From: Cellvibrionales bacterium UBA1963
GTDB lineage: Bacteria; Pseudomonadota; Gammaproteobacteria; Pseudomonadales; UBA7434
Direction: 5' to 3'
Length of the DNA stretch: 64,000 nt
Assembly: GCA_002336035.1 (NCBI GenBank)
Contig: DDED01000073.1
Location: 7,277-71,276, forward strand
Both the position numbers and the translations under genes were made by a program. Below are positions 1 through 8,848 of the stretch, one piece after another (the first letter of the stretch is position 1; the number at the start of each line of letters is the position of its first letter). The notes under the pieces were generated by a model, which worked only from the letters and a program-made list of their open reading frames with translations, did no database searches and had not been told where the DNA came from.

Positions 1-411
1 TGGCACGCGATCGACATAGGCATTGGCAACGCCCGTCAATAAATTAGTGGCGCCAGGACCCGTGGTCGAGCAACAGACACCCAGTCGACCGGTTGATCGC
101 GCATAACCGTCGGCCATAAACGCAGCGCCCGTCTCATGCCGAGCCACCACCATTTTTGGACCTGACAATGAGCGAGGCGTTTTGCGCTCAAGCGCACGGG
201 AATGATGAACCGCTGCCTGAGGGATTTCGCCTTTGTGGCGCCGCGCTAAGGCATCAAAGAGGCCTTCGATAGCGCCACCGGGTATACCAAAAACATACTC
301 AACATCGATTTGACTGAGGTAATCAACAATCAAATCGGCATAAGTAAACGCAGGAGTGGCCGGGTTACCTGACGCTTGTTTTTTTTCAATAATCTTTTCT
401 ATTTCAGACAC
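1..411 (-). CDS. Thiamine-diphosphate-dependent enzyme, acetolactate-synthase-like (N-terminal part)
   Basis: The gene runs off the left edge, so only the first 137 codons are visible. The translation has the N-terminal pyrimidine-binding domain of the acetolactate synthase/benzoylformate decarboxylase family: YVFGIPGGAIEGLFDAL, then RHETGAAFMADGYAR (the Glu is the expected ThDP-activating residue) and STTGPGATNLLTGVANAYVD. About 25 residues separate the first motif from the ARHE motif and include HHSRALERKTPRS, longer than in textbook IlvB. I start it at GTG (409-411) because AGGGA lies just upstream at a normal distance. The family is clear. True acetolactate synthase activity is not, because the C-terminal half is missing and no small-subunit gene is visible. 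It is transcribed away from the binding-protein/kinase pair. Confidence 0.8.
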   Translation of the reverse strand, partial: MSEIEKIIEKKQASGNPATPAFTYADLIVDYLSQIDVEYVFGIPGGAIEGLFDALARRHKGEIPQAAVHHSRALERKTPRSLSGPKMVVARHETGAAFMADGYARSTGRLGVCCSTTGPGATNLLTGVANAYVDRVP

Positions 412-739
412 TTAATGTCCCTTAAGCTTGAATAAAAGCTGGCGAAATACATTTGAAACACCTTTTGTTGACCGCTCTATATATTTCAAAGAGTAATATT
501 CCGTGCTTTACCTACTATACGAACTATTTTTACAGCCTTACCTTCATTTTGTCATGTAAATTATTGGTTTTAATGAATTATTTACAAAGGTGCTAAAAAT
601 TAAACAAATATTGCCTGCAAATTACTGAATATCTGCCAAACTTAATATTCACGGTAACGATTTTTATAGCATGAGTAATACAGGCACACAATTTGCTTGG
701 TCGCCAATAACGGTTTACTGCTAGGGATAATGCAAGCCA
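412..739. other. Divergent intergenic region
   Basis: This 328-base, AT-rich spacer separates the ThDP enzyme gene from the binding-protein gene and should carry both promoters. The only structure I can point to is a 7-bp inverted repeat, TGTAAAT (555-561) and ATTTACA (580-586), with an 18-base spacer, which could be an operator. A short minus-strand open frame inside it has no family features and is not called. Confidence 0.4.
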
Positions 740-1765
740 TTGATTCATATAAAGACAACTAATCAACCGCTCTGCCAATCGAGTAAACACGCGCTGCACC
801 TCTTATTACAACGTGCAGCTTGCCTGATTCTGTTCGTCATAATTAGCTCTGTTAGCCGTGCCAACGATACCCTTGCAGCCAGCACCTTTCATAGCAACGC
901 TACCAACGACACTCCGATAAAAACCCTGCTCATCATGCCCACAGTGACGGGCATGGCTAAAGCGGTCTATGCGGATGTGGCTAAGGGCATTGCGTCTAAT
1001 CACGACCTTGATATTTCTACGCTAATGGTCGATAAAGAATCATCCATTGGGATGGTCGAACAGCACATCCTCAAGCATAAAAGTGAACTAGTGATTGCGC
1101 TCGGCAATACCAGTTATCACTTAGCCAAATTATTGCCCATGGACACACTCGTCATTGCTGGAGGGATTACTGGAAATCAGTCATTTAGACCTACGCTTAG
1201 TTTATCCAGCGATCCTGAAGCGGCGTTAAAAGAACTTAAACGCGTCGCGCCTCACATAGAAGATGTCATGCTTGTGTATAACGAGTCACTAAATGGTTGG
1301 TGGTTTGATCAAGCACAAAAAATAGCCCCAAAGTATGGTTTTACAGTCATTGGTTACAACGCTACAAATATAAAGGTAGGGGTTCAATCATACAAACAGT
1401 TATTAGATGATGCCAAGCCGAACACTTCAGCTGTCTGGCTGCCACTAAGAAATATAGTGCCATCCAAAACCATACTTCCTATGTTACTCCAACGTGCATG
1501 GAGTAAAAAGCTTGCCGTTTTTTCTAATAACCCATCACACACTAAACTCGGTGGCTTAATGGCAATCTATCCTGAACATCAAAAAATGGGTGGCCAACTT
1601 GCGGCTTTTGCTTCCGACCACTTTAACGGTAAAACCCATGACACTATTGTTGGAACAGAAGATCTTCGTGTTGCTATAAATTTACGAACCAGTTCACATA
1701 TTGGCATTCGATTAAGCACAGCAGATCGAGCAGAATTTGACAAAGTATTTCCGACACAACGTTAG
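740..1765 (+). CDS. Periplasmic ABC-type substrate-binding-like protein
   Basis: The 341-residue protein has a hydrophobic N-terminal segment (LILFVIISSVSRA, about residues 29-41) that reads as a signal peptide. A two-lobed binding-protein body follows, resembling the ABC_sub_bind family (TLLIMPTVTGMAKAVYADV, then SELVIALGNTSYHLAKLL and GGLMAIYPEHQKMGGQLAA). The likely start is TTG at 740, with AGGGA 12-13 bases upstream; the start is not certain. No permease or ATPase gene is nearby. Instead a sensor kinase begins 13 bases after the stop, so I infer that the protein presents a ligand to that kinase rather than feeding a transporter. The ligand is unknown. Confidence 0.75.
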   Translation: MIHIKTTNQPLCQSSKHALHLLLQRAACLILFVIISSVSRANDTLAASTFHSNATNDTPIKTLLIMPTVTGMAKAVYADVAKGIASNHDLDISTLMVDKESSIGMVEQHILKHKSELVIALGNTSYHLAKLLPMDTLVIAGGITGNQSFRPTLSLSSDPEAALKELKRVAPHIEDVMLVYNESLNGWWFDQAQKIAPKYGFTVIGYNATNIKVGVQSYKQLLDDAKPNTSAVWLPLRNIVPSKTILPMLLQRAWSKKLAVFSNNPSHTKLGGLMAIYPEHQKMGGQLAAFASDHFNGKTHDTIVGTEDLRVAINLRTSSHIGIRLSTADRAEFDKVFPTQR

Positions 1766-1778
1766 TCAAGGAGGATAA

Positions 1779-3398
1779 ATGAATCGCATACAATCAATTA
1801 CTGCCTCCTTACATCGACGAAAAAAAAGAGAGAACGTCAAACCTGAAAGCTTTCAAAAAAAGCTTTTTATCAACTTTGCCATTACTGGCTTTATTATCGC
1901 TATTGCCGCTGCATTTGCCTATTCCTATATTGCCAGCAATATGATTGCTAAGTTTTATGAGCGCGAGGGCTTGCAGGCTACCGAGCACTTCGCCCAACTC
2001 AGTGAGCTCGCGTTAATTTATGAAAGCGGTGAAAATGCAAAAGAAGCGGCGCTAGCCACCTTAAACTACCCTAGCGTTAAGCATGTTGCAGTAATCAGCG
2101 ACAGCAATATTGTCCTCTTAGACAAGGGTGAAACTACCGAGGAAATACTCTCATCACTGGAAAAAAATGACTGGCAAAATAAGACTGCAAAAATTTTTTC
2201 TAGCGGCCAAACAACATGGCAAATTGCTGCACCGGTTTTCACATCCTATAATGAAGATGACAGTAGCTTTGGCCTTAATAATGAAGGTATCGAAGAAATA
2301 TACCTGGGCTATGTTGCCTTACAAATTGATACGTCTGAATTACGTGACTTTCAACTATTACTATTTATTCGAAACCTTGGCCTTGGTTTAGGCTACGGTC
2401 TCGTATTCGCATCGCTATTAATTCTTACCTTGCGGCGGCTATTAAAGCCAATGAATAAGCTTACTAAAGTGATGGAGCAAACGTCAGACGGAATCTATAA
2501 AATTTCTGATATTGATGACAACGCATCCAAAGAAATCATTAAAGTTGCCGAAGTTTACAACCAAATGATTTCTAACCTAGCAGAACGCGATCAGAAATTG
2601 CGTAGCCAGAAAAATCTACTTAAAACAGAGGTCGCTTTAAGAACGAGTGAGTTAGTCCAAGCAAGAGATGCTGCTCTCGAGGCAAACCAGCACAAAACAG
2701 AGTTTCTTGCCAATGTCACCCATGAACTTCGTACGCCGCTACAAAGCATTATTGGCTATTCAGAGGTTGTTAAAGAATTAATGCTTGATGAGGGTGTGAT
2801 GAACACGCAAAAAGACCTCGATAAAATCACTCATAACGCCGACCACTTGTTAAGTTTAATTAATTCGATTTTAGACATTTCTAAAATCGAAGCAGGAAAA
2901 ATGGAGCTGAATAATCAACACATAAATATTAATGAATTATTAAAAACAGTGGCTGATACCATTGCACCACTCATCGAAAAAAATAATAACCAATTAATTA
3001 TTGATGCCGAAAGCATCCAGCAAGATATTTATATTGATCAGAAGAAATTATTTCAAGTGTTATTGAACTTACTGAGCAATGCCGCTAAATTTACTCAGCA
3101 AGGCTCCATTCAATTACTAGCGAAAATTGATCGGAATGCACTCACCATCGATGTCATCGACAGCGGCATTGGAATTAGCCCAGAGCAACAAGCCATTATT
3201 TTTGAGCCCTTTAGACAGATTGATGGCAGTGAAACGAGAAAGTTTGTGGGCACTGGGCTCGGCCTCTCGATAGCCATGCACTTTGCTCAATTAATTGGCG
3301 GCACTATTAGTCTGACTAGCCAGGTAGGAGAAGGGTCATGCTTCCAATTGGCACTACCTATAACCCAGCAATTACCGATCACTTCAGCAGCAAATTAA
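1779..3398 (+). CDS. Membrane sensor histidine kinase (orphan)
   Basis: The 539-residue protein has a transmembrane helix at about residues 30-55, an extracytoplasmic sensor region of roughly 140 residues and a second helix at about 195-218. A HAMP-like linker and coiled coil follow, then a HisKA dimerisation domain with phospho-acceptor His315 (ANVTHELRTPLQ). The C-terminal HATPase domain shows N434 in LLSNAAKF, the DSGIGI box at 461-466, and GTGLGLSIAM. There is no receiver domain and no response regulator in the window. It follows the binding-protein gene by 13 bases with AGGAGG before ATG, so the two are almost certainly co-transcribed. The stop lies two bases from the stop of the convergent acyltransferase gene. 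Confidence 0.9.
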   Translation: MNRIQSITASLHRRKKRENVKPESFQKKLFINFAITGFIIAIAAAFAYSYIASNMIAKFYEREGLQATEHFAQLSELALIYESGENAKEAALATLNYPSVKHVAVISDSNIVLLDKGETTEEILSSLEKNDWQNKTAKIFSSGQTTWQIAAPVFTSYNEDDSSFGLNNEGIEEIYLGYVALQIDTSELRDFQLLLFIRNLGLGLGYGLVFASLLILTLRRLLKPMNKLTKVMEQTSDGIYKISDIDDNASKEIIKVAEVYNQMISNLAERDQKLRSQKNLLKTEVALRTSELVQARDAALEANQHKTEFLANVTHELRTPLQSIIGYSEVVKELMLDEGVMNTQKDLDKITHNADHLLSLINSILDISKIEAGKMELNNQHININELLKTVADTIAPLIEKNNNQLIIDAESIQQDIYIDQKKLFQVLLNLLSNAAKFTQQGSIQLLAKIDRNALTIDVIDSGIGISPEQQAIIFEPFRQIDGSETRKFVGTGLGLSIAMHFAQLIGGTISLTSQVGEGSCFQLALPITQQLPITSAAN

Positions 3399-3400
3399 CG

Positions 3401-4132
3401 TCACTGCTTTTTTATTCCTGGCCAAAAAAGACTAATAAACCAAACCCAAAATGAGTTGCCTTCCAATACCATACGATCAATCTGATCGTATTCTTTTATA
3501 TGCTCTAGCGGGTCAGCAAAAAAATCACCGCGCGTCTTAAACCCTTGCTCGGGATCAAGGTCACGCACTTTAACAGCTGGGTTGCCCGCCACAATCGTAT
3601 TCGAGGGTACATTTTTTGTCACCACTGAACCCGCAGCAACAATACTATTTTTACCAATATGGACACCTTTTAAAACAGTGGCATGATCACCAATCCACAC
3701 ATTATCTTCTATAACTACAGGCTTACTAGCTTGATCGCGACTCATACGGTCATAAATACCGTGCCAATCAGAGTCAGTTATATACGCGCCATTGGCGAAC
3801 ATACAACTTTCACCAATTGTGATCTTATTTGCTGCGCTCATCCTGACACCCGGTGATATCATGACGTAACGACCGATGATGATCTCGCCTTCACCTTCAC
3901 TTACGCCCCAAACGCCGATAGAAACATGGCGATCAGGCTCAGCGACTATCGTTGCGCAATCACCTAAAGAAATACCATCACCATTGATTTTTATATGCCA
4001 CGGACGCATAAAAGTGCCAAATTGTCCTAAAGATTTAAATCGAGGTCGCAAAAAGTATTCAGCATACCCACTGCGTAATCTTAAGTAGGTCTTTTTAATC
4101 CAATAAGGTCGATAATCTTTCTGCATTATCAC
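3401..4132 (-). CDS. Left-handed beta-helix O-acyltransferase
   Basis: The 243-residue protein is built largely of hexapeptide repeats (IIIGRYVMISPGVRMS, then VVIEDNVWIGDHATVLKGV and IGKNSIVAAGSVVTKNVP), ending with IVAGNPAVKVRDLDPE, the usual terminus of NodL/WcaF/maltose-acetyltransferase-type enzymes. The DSDWHGIYDR segment carries the expected catalytic histidine. Acetyl- or acyl-CoA donor and a sugar acceptor are typical of the family; the actual acceptor cannot be read. The N-terminal 60 residues are basic and aromatic, longer than in NodL. The gene stands alone, convergent with the kinase and divergent from the TrmB-like gene. Confidence 0.8.
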   Translation of the reverse strand: MIMQKDYRPYWIKKTYLRLRSGYAEYFLRPRFKSLGQFGTFMRPWHIKINGDGISLGDCATIVAEPDRHVSIGVWGVSEGEGEIIIGRYVMISPGVRMSAANKITIGESCMFANGAYITDSDWHGIYDRMSRDQASKPVVIEDNVWIGDHATVLKGVHIGKNSIVAAGSVVTKNVPSNTIVAGNPAVKVRDLDPEQGFKTRGDFFADPLEHIKEYDQIDRMVLEGNSFWVWFISLFWPGIKKQ

Positions 4133-4260
4133 GGTCCCCAGCGTATTTACTTCGACTTAACTCTCAAGCCATCAATATCTAATGGTATACTATGCCATAA
4201 TATAAACCATTAAATAAACATGCTGGCGATTGTTTATTATGACCGACTGCAGCCATTAAT

Positions 4261-4950
4261 ATGGAATACTCTTCAAAAAGTGTTAACAGCAACCAAGCTG
4301 GACCTCATGAAAAGGTCGGTGAGATTGTATTGAAACACTGGCATTCTGAGTTTAAGCGGCCCATCGCAGAACACAATTATCTGGCCTACCAAAAAGCAAA
4401 AGCATCGATAAATAGATCCTCGATTATATTTGATTCAGGCTGTGGGAACGGCAACAGCACGGCAAATTTAGCCGCACAATACCCTGACTCTTTTATCATT
4501 GGTATTGATAAATCCCTGTCTCGACTGACGAGGAATACCGATAACTGGCATCGATCAGGCCAAGACAAAAACTTTATTTTAGTAAGGGCTGACCTAATTG
4601 ACTTTTGGCGTTTAGCTGCAGATGACAATATAAAGTTACTGCGTCACTTTATACTCTACCCGAACCCATGGCCAAAAAAACAACACGTTAAACGACGCTG
4701 GCACACATCGCCAATGCTTAAAACGATCATGTCTTTAGGCGGTCAGCTTGAAGTACGAAGTAATTGGCCTGTCTACATCGACGAATTTTCGTCCGCATTA
4801 TCAATATTTCATTTCTGTAGCCAAAAGAAAATACTAACATTGGATTTCGCACAATGCCTGTCTGACTTTGAAAAAAAATATCATCAAAGTAATCACACAC
4901 TTTGGCAGTTAACCGCTGATCTAAGTATTGACAGTCATCACCATGCTTAA
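4261..4950 (+). CDS. TrmB-like tRNA (guanine-N7) methyltransferase family protein, divergent
   Basis: The 229-residue protein has the SAM-binding loop FDSGCGNGNSTANLA and a recognisable TrmB signature, YPNPWPKKQHVKRRWH, where the usual sequence is (F/Y)PDPWxKxRHxKRR. The Asp of PDPW is Asn here, and the C-terminal TxFE element appears as SDFEKKYHQSNHTLWQL. TrmB makes m7G46 in tRNA. Those changes suggest either a diverged paralogue or altered activity, so I do not assign the symbol trmB. It is followed after 57 bases by cysE on the same strand. Confidence 0.75.
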   Translation: MEYSSKSVNSNQAGPHEKVGEIVLKHWHSEFKRPIAEHNYLAYQKAKASINRSSIIFDSGCGNGNSTANLAAQYPDSFIIGIDKSLSRLTRNTDNWHRSGQDKNFILVRADLIDFWRLAADDNIKLLRHFILYPNPWPKKQHVKRRWHTSPMLKTIMSLGGQLEVRSNWPVYIDEFSSALSIFHFCSQKKILTLDFAQCLSDFEKKYHQSNHTLWQLTADLSIDSHHHA

Positions 4951-5007
4951 CAACATTAGTTGGGCATTAAAGCCAGACCTTGCACCTTCATTATATGGAG
5001 ATCTTAA

Positions 5008-5826
5008 ATGACTAATCATCCGCCACTTCCTTCAGACGCTGAATTTGCAAGTGAAAAAATAAAAACGTGGGAATGCATTTTAACTGAGGCTAAAAAAGAA
5101 GCCGATGCCGAACATTTATTGGCCAGTTTCTTATATAAAACTATTCTCGATCATGACGATTTCTCATCGGCCTTATCTTTTCATTTATCTAACTTACTGT
5201 GCAATACCACGGCTTCTGCTTACTCGTTACAAGAAATAATTAACGAGTCATACGGTAACGACAGCACTATCATTGACGCGGCTTTTAGCGATATTTTAGC
5301 CATTCGAAATCGCGATTCTGCATGCAGCGAATGTGGCACGCCTTTTTTGTATTACAAAGGGTTTCATGCGCTACAAGCTTTTCGTGTCGCAAATTGGCTG
5401 TGGCATCAGCAACGCCGCGAGTTTGCACTATTTTTACAAAGCCGAATTTCGACCTGTTTTAGTGTGGATATTCACCCAGCTGCCACTGTAGGTTATGGCC
5501 TAATGCTTGACCATGCAACAGGCATTGTCATTGGGGAAACCAGTGTTATCGGTGATAATGTTTCGATTATGCAATCTGTGACGCTTGGCGGTACGGGTAA
5601 AGAAACCAAAGATCGTCATCCAAAAATAGGCGCTGGCGTGTTAATCGGTGCCGGCAGTAAAATCTTAGGGAACATACATATCGGCGAGGGTGCAAAAGTC
5701 GGCGCAGGCAGTGTTGTGCTAAACGATGTCCCTGCGCACTCAATGGTGACTGGCGTGCCGGCGGTAGTGATCGGTCAGCCCGATGAGCAAATGCCGTCAT
5801 TATCAATGAACCAAAATCTCAATTAG
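5008..5826 (+). CDS. cysE: Serine O-acetyltransferase
   Basis: The 272-residue protein matches the CysE layout: an all-helical N-terminal half (to about residue 140) and a C-terminal left-handed beta-helix. Diagnostic segments are VDIHPAATVGYGLMLDHATG (catalytic His/Asp region), VTLGGTGKETKDRHPKIG (the mobile active-site loop) and AKVGAGSVVLNDVPAHSMVT. It transfers acetyl from acetyl-CoA to L-serine, the first committed step of cysteine synthesis. Start ATG has GGAG upstream. Length is the usual one. No iscR-type gene follows; the next gene is convergent hemE. Confidence 0.92.
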   Translation: MTNHPPLPSDAEFASEKIKTWECILTEAKKEADAEHLLASFLYKTILDHDDFSSALSFHLSNLLCNTTASAYSLQEIINESYGNDSTIIDAAFSDILAIRNRDSACSECGTPFLYYKGFHALQAFRVANWLWHQQRREFALFLQSRISTCFSVDIHPAATVGYGLMLDHATGIVIGETSVIGDNVSIMQSVTLGGTGKETKDRHPKIGAGVLIGAGSKILGNIHIGEGAKVGAGSVVLNDVPAHSMVTGVPAVVIGQPDEQMPSLSMNQNLN

Positions 5827-5845
5827 GCAACGACAGTAAAAAATA

Positions 5846-6919
5846 CTAAAGGTGATAGCTCGGAGAAAACTTTTTTACCGCGGCAATAAACGCCGCTGCA
5901 TGTTCGGGGTCAACATCGGGAGTAATACCATGACCCAGATTAAAAATATGGCCATCACCTGGACCATGTTGACCATAAGACGTTAAGAGTCGCTTAACTT
6001 CTTGTTCGATGACAGGAATAGGTGCGAGTAAAATGCTGGGGTCCATATTGCCTTGTAAAGCAACTTTATTCCCGATCTGAGCCTTTGCTGCACCGAGATC
6101 GACCGTCCAATCAAGACCCACGGCATGACAACCGCATTCACTGATTGCGTCTAGCCATGGCCCGCCACCTTTGGTAAATGCAATAACTGGAACCACACTT
6201 CCATCCGGTCGGTCAGTGTTTAGTCCCTGAATGATTTTCTGAATATAAGCCAGTGAAAACTCTAAGTAACTGGCATGGCTCAGAACACCGCCCCAGGTAT
6301 CAAATATTTGCACAACTTGCGCACCGGCCTCAATCTGCGCATTCAAATAATCAGTAACAACTATGGCTAACTTATCTAACAATAGATGCATCGCGATTGG
6401 ATTGCCGTACAGTAATCGCTTAATTTTTTTGAACTCACGGGTTGAGCCACCTTCAACCATGTAAGTTGCTAGGGTCCATGGACTTCCAGTAAAACCAATT
6501 AAAGGCACTGAACCATCTAAAACTTGACGAATCATCGACACCGCGTCCATCACGTATTGCAAATCGCCAAGCACGTCGATCGGCAAATTCTCAATAGCTG
6601 CTTGCGAACTGAGCGGGCGTTCGAATTTAGGCCCTTCTCCCTCGGCAAAATACAACCCGAGCCCCATTGCATCAGGTATGGTTAAAATATCAGAAAATAA
6701 AATAGCTGCGTCGAGAGGGAATCTTGCCAAGGGCTGTAAAGTCACTTCCGTCGCCAACTCTGTGTTTTTGCATAGCGATAAGAAATCACCCGCTTTAGCT
6801 CGCGTTTCTCGGTACTCTGGCAAATAGCGTCCGGCTTGTCGCATCAGCCATACGGGCGTCTCATCAACCGGTTGACGAAGTAGAGCTTTGATAAAACGAT
6901 CATTTTTTAATGCTGCCAT
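5846..6919 (-). CDS. hemE: Uroporphyrinogen decarboxylase
   Basis: The 357-residue protein is full length and carries both HemE signatures: [17 protein letters not shown] near residue 22 and [17 protein letters not shown] at about 143-160, plus the C-terminal [15 protein letters not shown]. It removes four carboxyl groups from uroporphyrinogen III to give coproporphyrinogen III in the cytoplasm. It is the last gene of the minus-strand pil-aro-damX block, but a 240-base gap before it makes its own promoter likely. Confidence 0.96.
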   Translation of the reverse strand: MAALKNDRFIKALLRQPVDETPVWLMRQAGRYLPEYRETRAKAGDFLSLCKNTELATEVTLQPLARFPLDAAILFSDILTIPDAMGLGLYFAEGEGPKFERPLSSQAAIENLPIDVLGDLQYVMDAVSMIRQVLDGSVPLIGFTGSPWTLATYMVEGGSTREFKKIKRLLYGNPIAMHLLLDKLAIVVTDYLNAQIEAGAQVVQIFDTWGGVLSHASYLEFSLAYIQKIIQGLNTDRPDGSVVPVIAFTKGGGPWLDAISECGCHAVGLDWTVDLGAAKAQIGNKVALQGNMDPSILLAPIPVIEQEVKRLLTSYGQHGPGDGHIFNLGHGITPDVDPEHAAAFIAAVKKFSPSYHL

Positions 6920-6964
6920 GGAAGTTCACTGGGTAAAAAAAGTGTTAGCTTAATATACATCACC

Positions 6965-6995
6965 TCAATAACGCTTTTATGCTTTGGGTTATTGA
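6965..6995. repeat. Perfect 8-bp inverted repeat upstream of hemE
   Basis: TCAATAAC (6965-6972) and GTTATTGA (6988-6995) are perfect complements separated by 15 bases, 45-75 bases upstream of the hemE start. No T-run follows on either strand, so it is not a classical terminator. It could be an operator or simply a chance hairpin. Confidence 0.4.
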
Positions 6996-7159
6996 CGTAA
7001 TCCGTTTCTTTTTCAGTATTCATCGGCCAGGCTCAGCAATTCAATCAGCAAGCACTTGGCCAACACCACAAACCACACTCGCTGCATGAATACAGACATA
7101 AAAATAGCTGGCTTACTCTAATAAAGCAAATAACTCGCGGCTATATTTATTCACTCATT

Positions 7160-8824
7160 TTACTCTCGTTCAGCATTAATAACAGCACTAAATCGCTGCA
7201 TATCTGACTGAATACTGGCAATGTTACGCGGCCAAGGTCTCAGGCGCTGCAGGCCTCCTGACAGTGTTTCAATGGCTTGTTTTGCCTCATCACGGCCTAA
7301 ATAAGGGCCGCTGACCACAACAAACCACGGTTTATCACTATAACGAGTTTCATACACAACTAAAGGCAGCTGTTCGGCATATTCCTCAACCAACTGCACA
7401 GCTCGTTTAAGGTTATGGGTCCCAAAAATTTGCAGGGCATAACCTGTATCTGGCCAATCAGCTATCGTTAATCGTTTGCTAGTCGCTTCAAAACGATCAC
7501 TATTATTGGTTAAAACTTTGCCTTCAGCATTACCTTTAGCACGCTCTAAACGGATGTCTTCGGATAAACGTTCTCCAGACGGTGTCAAGTCTGCCGTGGG
7601 TGGCTTTTCATTCACCGCGCCATTTTGTGCATTTATTGGCGGCTCAGCCATTATGGGTATGCCTTGGGTAAGTGCGTCTAAGCTCGCCCTGACACTATCA
7701 GCAGTCTTGGACGAAGAAGGGCTGTTGCCAACAGCAATCTGCCCCTGATCGTCACGCGGTATGGCACCACTGTTTGCCTCTTTGATCGTAATATCACTAC
7801 TGCCCACTAAGACAATTGGCTCCACACTGAAAGGCAACGGTTTATCTACCTCCGAGTTGTAAGTGAAGACGATCACGGCTGTTAGTAAGATCAATACAAT
7901 TGCGTGGCCCAATGGAAATGGCTTACGTGAAACCGGTTGATTATCTTTTCCTGCCATCAACATGCTGCGCACCACTTGATGCAATTGCCTCACACTACCC
8001 TGACTCCGATATGTTAAGGCCTGCAACTGCATTTGACTGAGTGGAAAATCGTGTTTAAATCCTACCGCTTCCAGACGATAAAGAACATATTCGTAAACCT
8101 CTGACTGATTAAAAGGCGTCAGTTCGATGCGATTAATCAATAAATTGTGCGTTTCTGCGGCGGCATCCAATAAACTCAGTGCTGGCTGTTGCCCGACTAA
8201 AATAGCCGCTAACTGACCCTCTGCCGCTGCTATTAGCGTAAATACTGAGGCTAACGCCTCGTGACCTAAGTCTTCAATATTATCAATACAAATAAGGGAT
8301 TGTCGCTCAATCGCCGTATTACTCTCAAAAAACGCCAGCAAACTTTGACCCAATAACTCAACATTGATCATGTTGTCATTATCGATATCAATGCCTAAGC
8401 CTGCGGCAAGTCTGGTAAAAACTTGCGCTGTGGTCATCATTAATTCGGCTCGAATGCTTGCAATATCGACATCACCTTTTAATTCACGCACAGCAGCACT
8501 CAAGGTTGCCGTTTTGCCAGCACCGGAAGGACCCGTAAGAAAGACAGGCGTGCTGCCATAACGTGAGTAATGCAATAATGATTGAACTGCTTGCTGGCGG
8601 CCTGAGCCTGGATAAAATAAACCGCTATTATCCTGATCAGAAAAAGGGTCTCGCTCAAACTGATATCTAGTTAGGTAGGCGTTAAATTGAGCACGCTTTT
8701 TTTCATCTCTGTACATTTCAGATGCTGCTGGTGATGTGGCAGGGATAGCATTACCCGAACCGGAGGAGCGACGTTGATGCAAGTCAACTTGTGCGTCAGA
8801 TTCTCTATTTATTTTCATCACCAT
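7160..8824 (-). CDS. damX: DamX-like AAA ATPase / SPOR-domain cell-division protein
   Basis: The 554-residue protein has an N-terminal AAA domain of the ExeA/GspA-like type, with Walker A GPSGAGKTATLSAAV at about 96-110 and Walker B SLICIDNIEDL. A transmembrane helix (AIVLILLTAVIVFTY) follows near residue 310, then a low-complexity periplasmic linker. The C-terminal SPOR domain (GYALQIFGTHNLKRAVQLVE to the end) binds denuded septal peptidoglycan. This is the DamX arrangement, and its place directly after aroB (24 bases) is the standard gammaproteobacterial order. Unlike E. coli, dam does not follow. An alternative start lies two codons downstream. Confidence 0.85.
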   Translation of the reverse strand: MVMKINRESDAQVDLHQRRSSGSGNAIPATSPAASEMYRDEKKRAQFNAYLTRYQFERDPFSDQDNSGLFYPGSGRQQAVQSLLHYSRYGSTPVFLTGPSGAGKTATLSAAVRELKGDVDIASIRAELMMTTAQVFTRLAAGLGIDIDNDNMINVELLGQSLLAFFESNTAIERQSLICIDNIEDLGHEALASVFTLIAAAEGQLAAILVGQQPALSLLDAAAETHNLLINRIELTPFNQSEVYEYVLYRLEAVGFKHDFPLSQMQLQALTYRSQGSVRQLHQVVRSMLMAGKDNQPVSRKPFPLGHAIVLILLTAVIVFTYNSEVDKPLPFSVEPIVLVGSSDITIKEANSGAIPRDDQGQIAVGNSPSSSKTADSVRASLDALTQGIPIMAEPPINAQNGAVNEKPPTADLTPSGERLSEDIRLERAKGNAEGKVLTNNSDRFEATSKRLTIADWPDTGYALQIFGTHNLKRAVQLVEEYAEQLPLVVYETRYSDKPWFVVVSGPYLGRDEAKQAIETLSGGLQRLRPWPRNIASIQSDMQRFSAVINAERE

Positions 8825-8848
8825 AGAACCAACAGCCAGGAATTATTC

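Noticed and set aside
593..799. 68-codon minus-strand frame upstream of the binding-protein gene
   Set aside because: No family features, no ribosome site, and it overlaps the signal-peptide region of a well-supported gene.
6965..6995. Inverted repeat as a damX terminator
   Set aside because: No T-run follows on the minus strand and it is about 165 bases beyond the stop; kept only as an inverted repeat.
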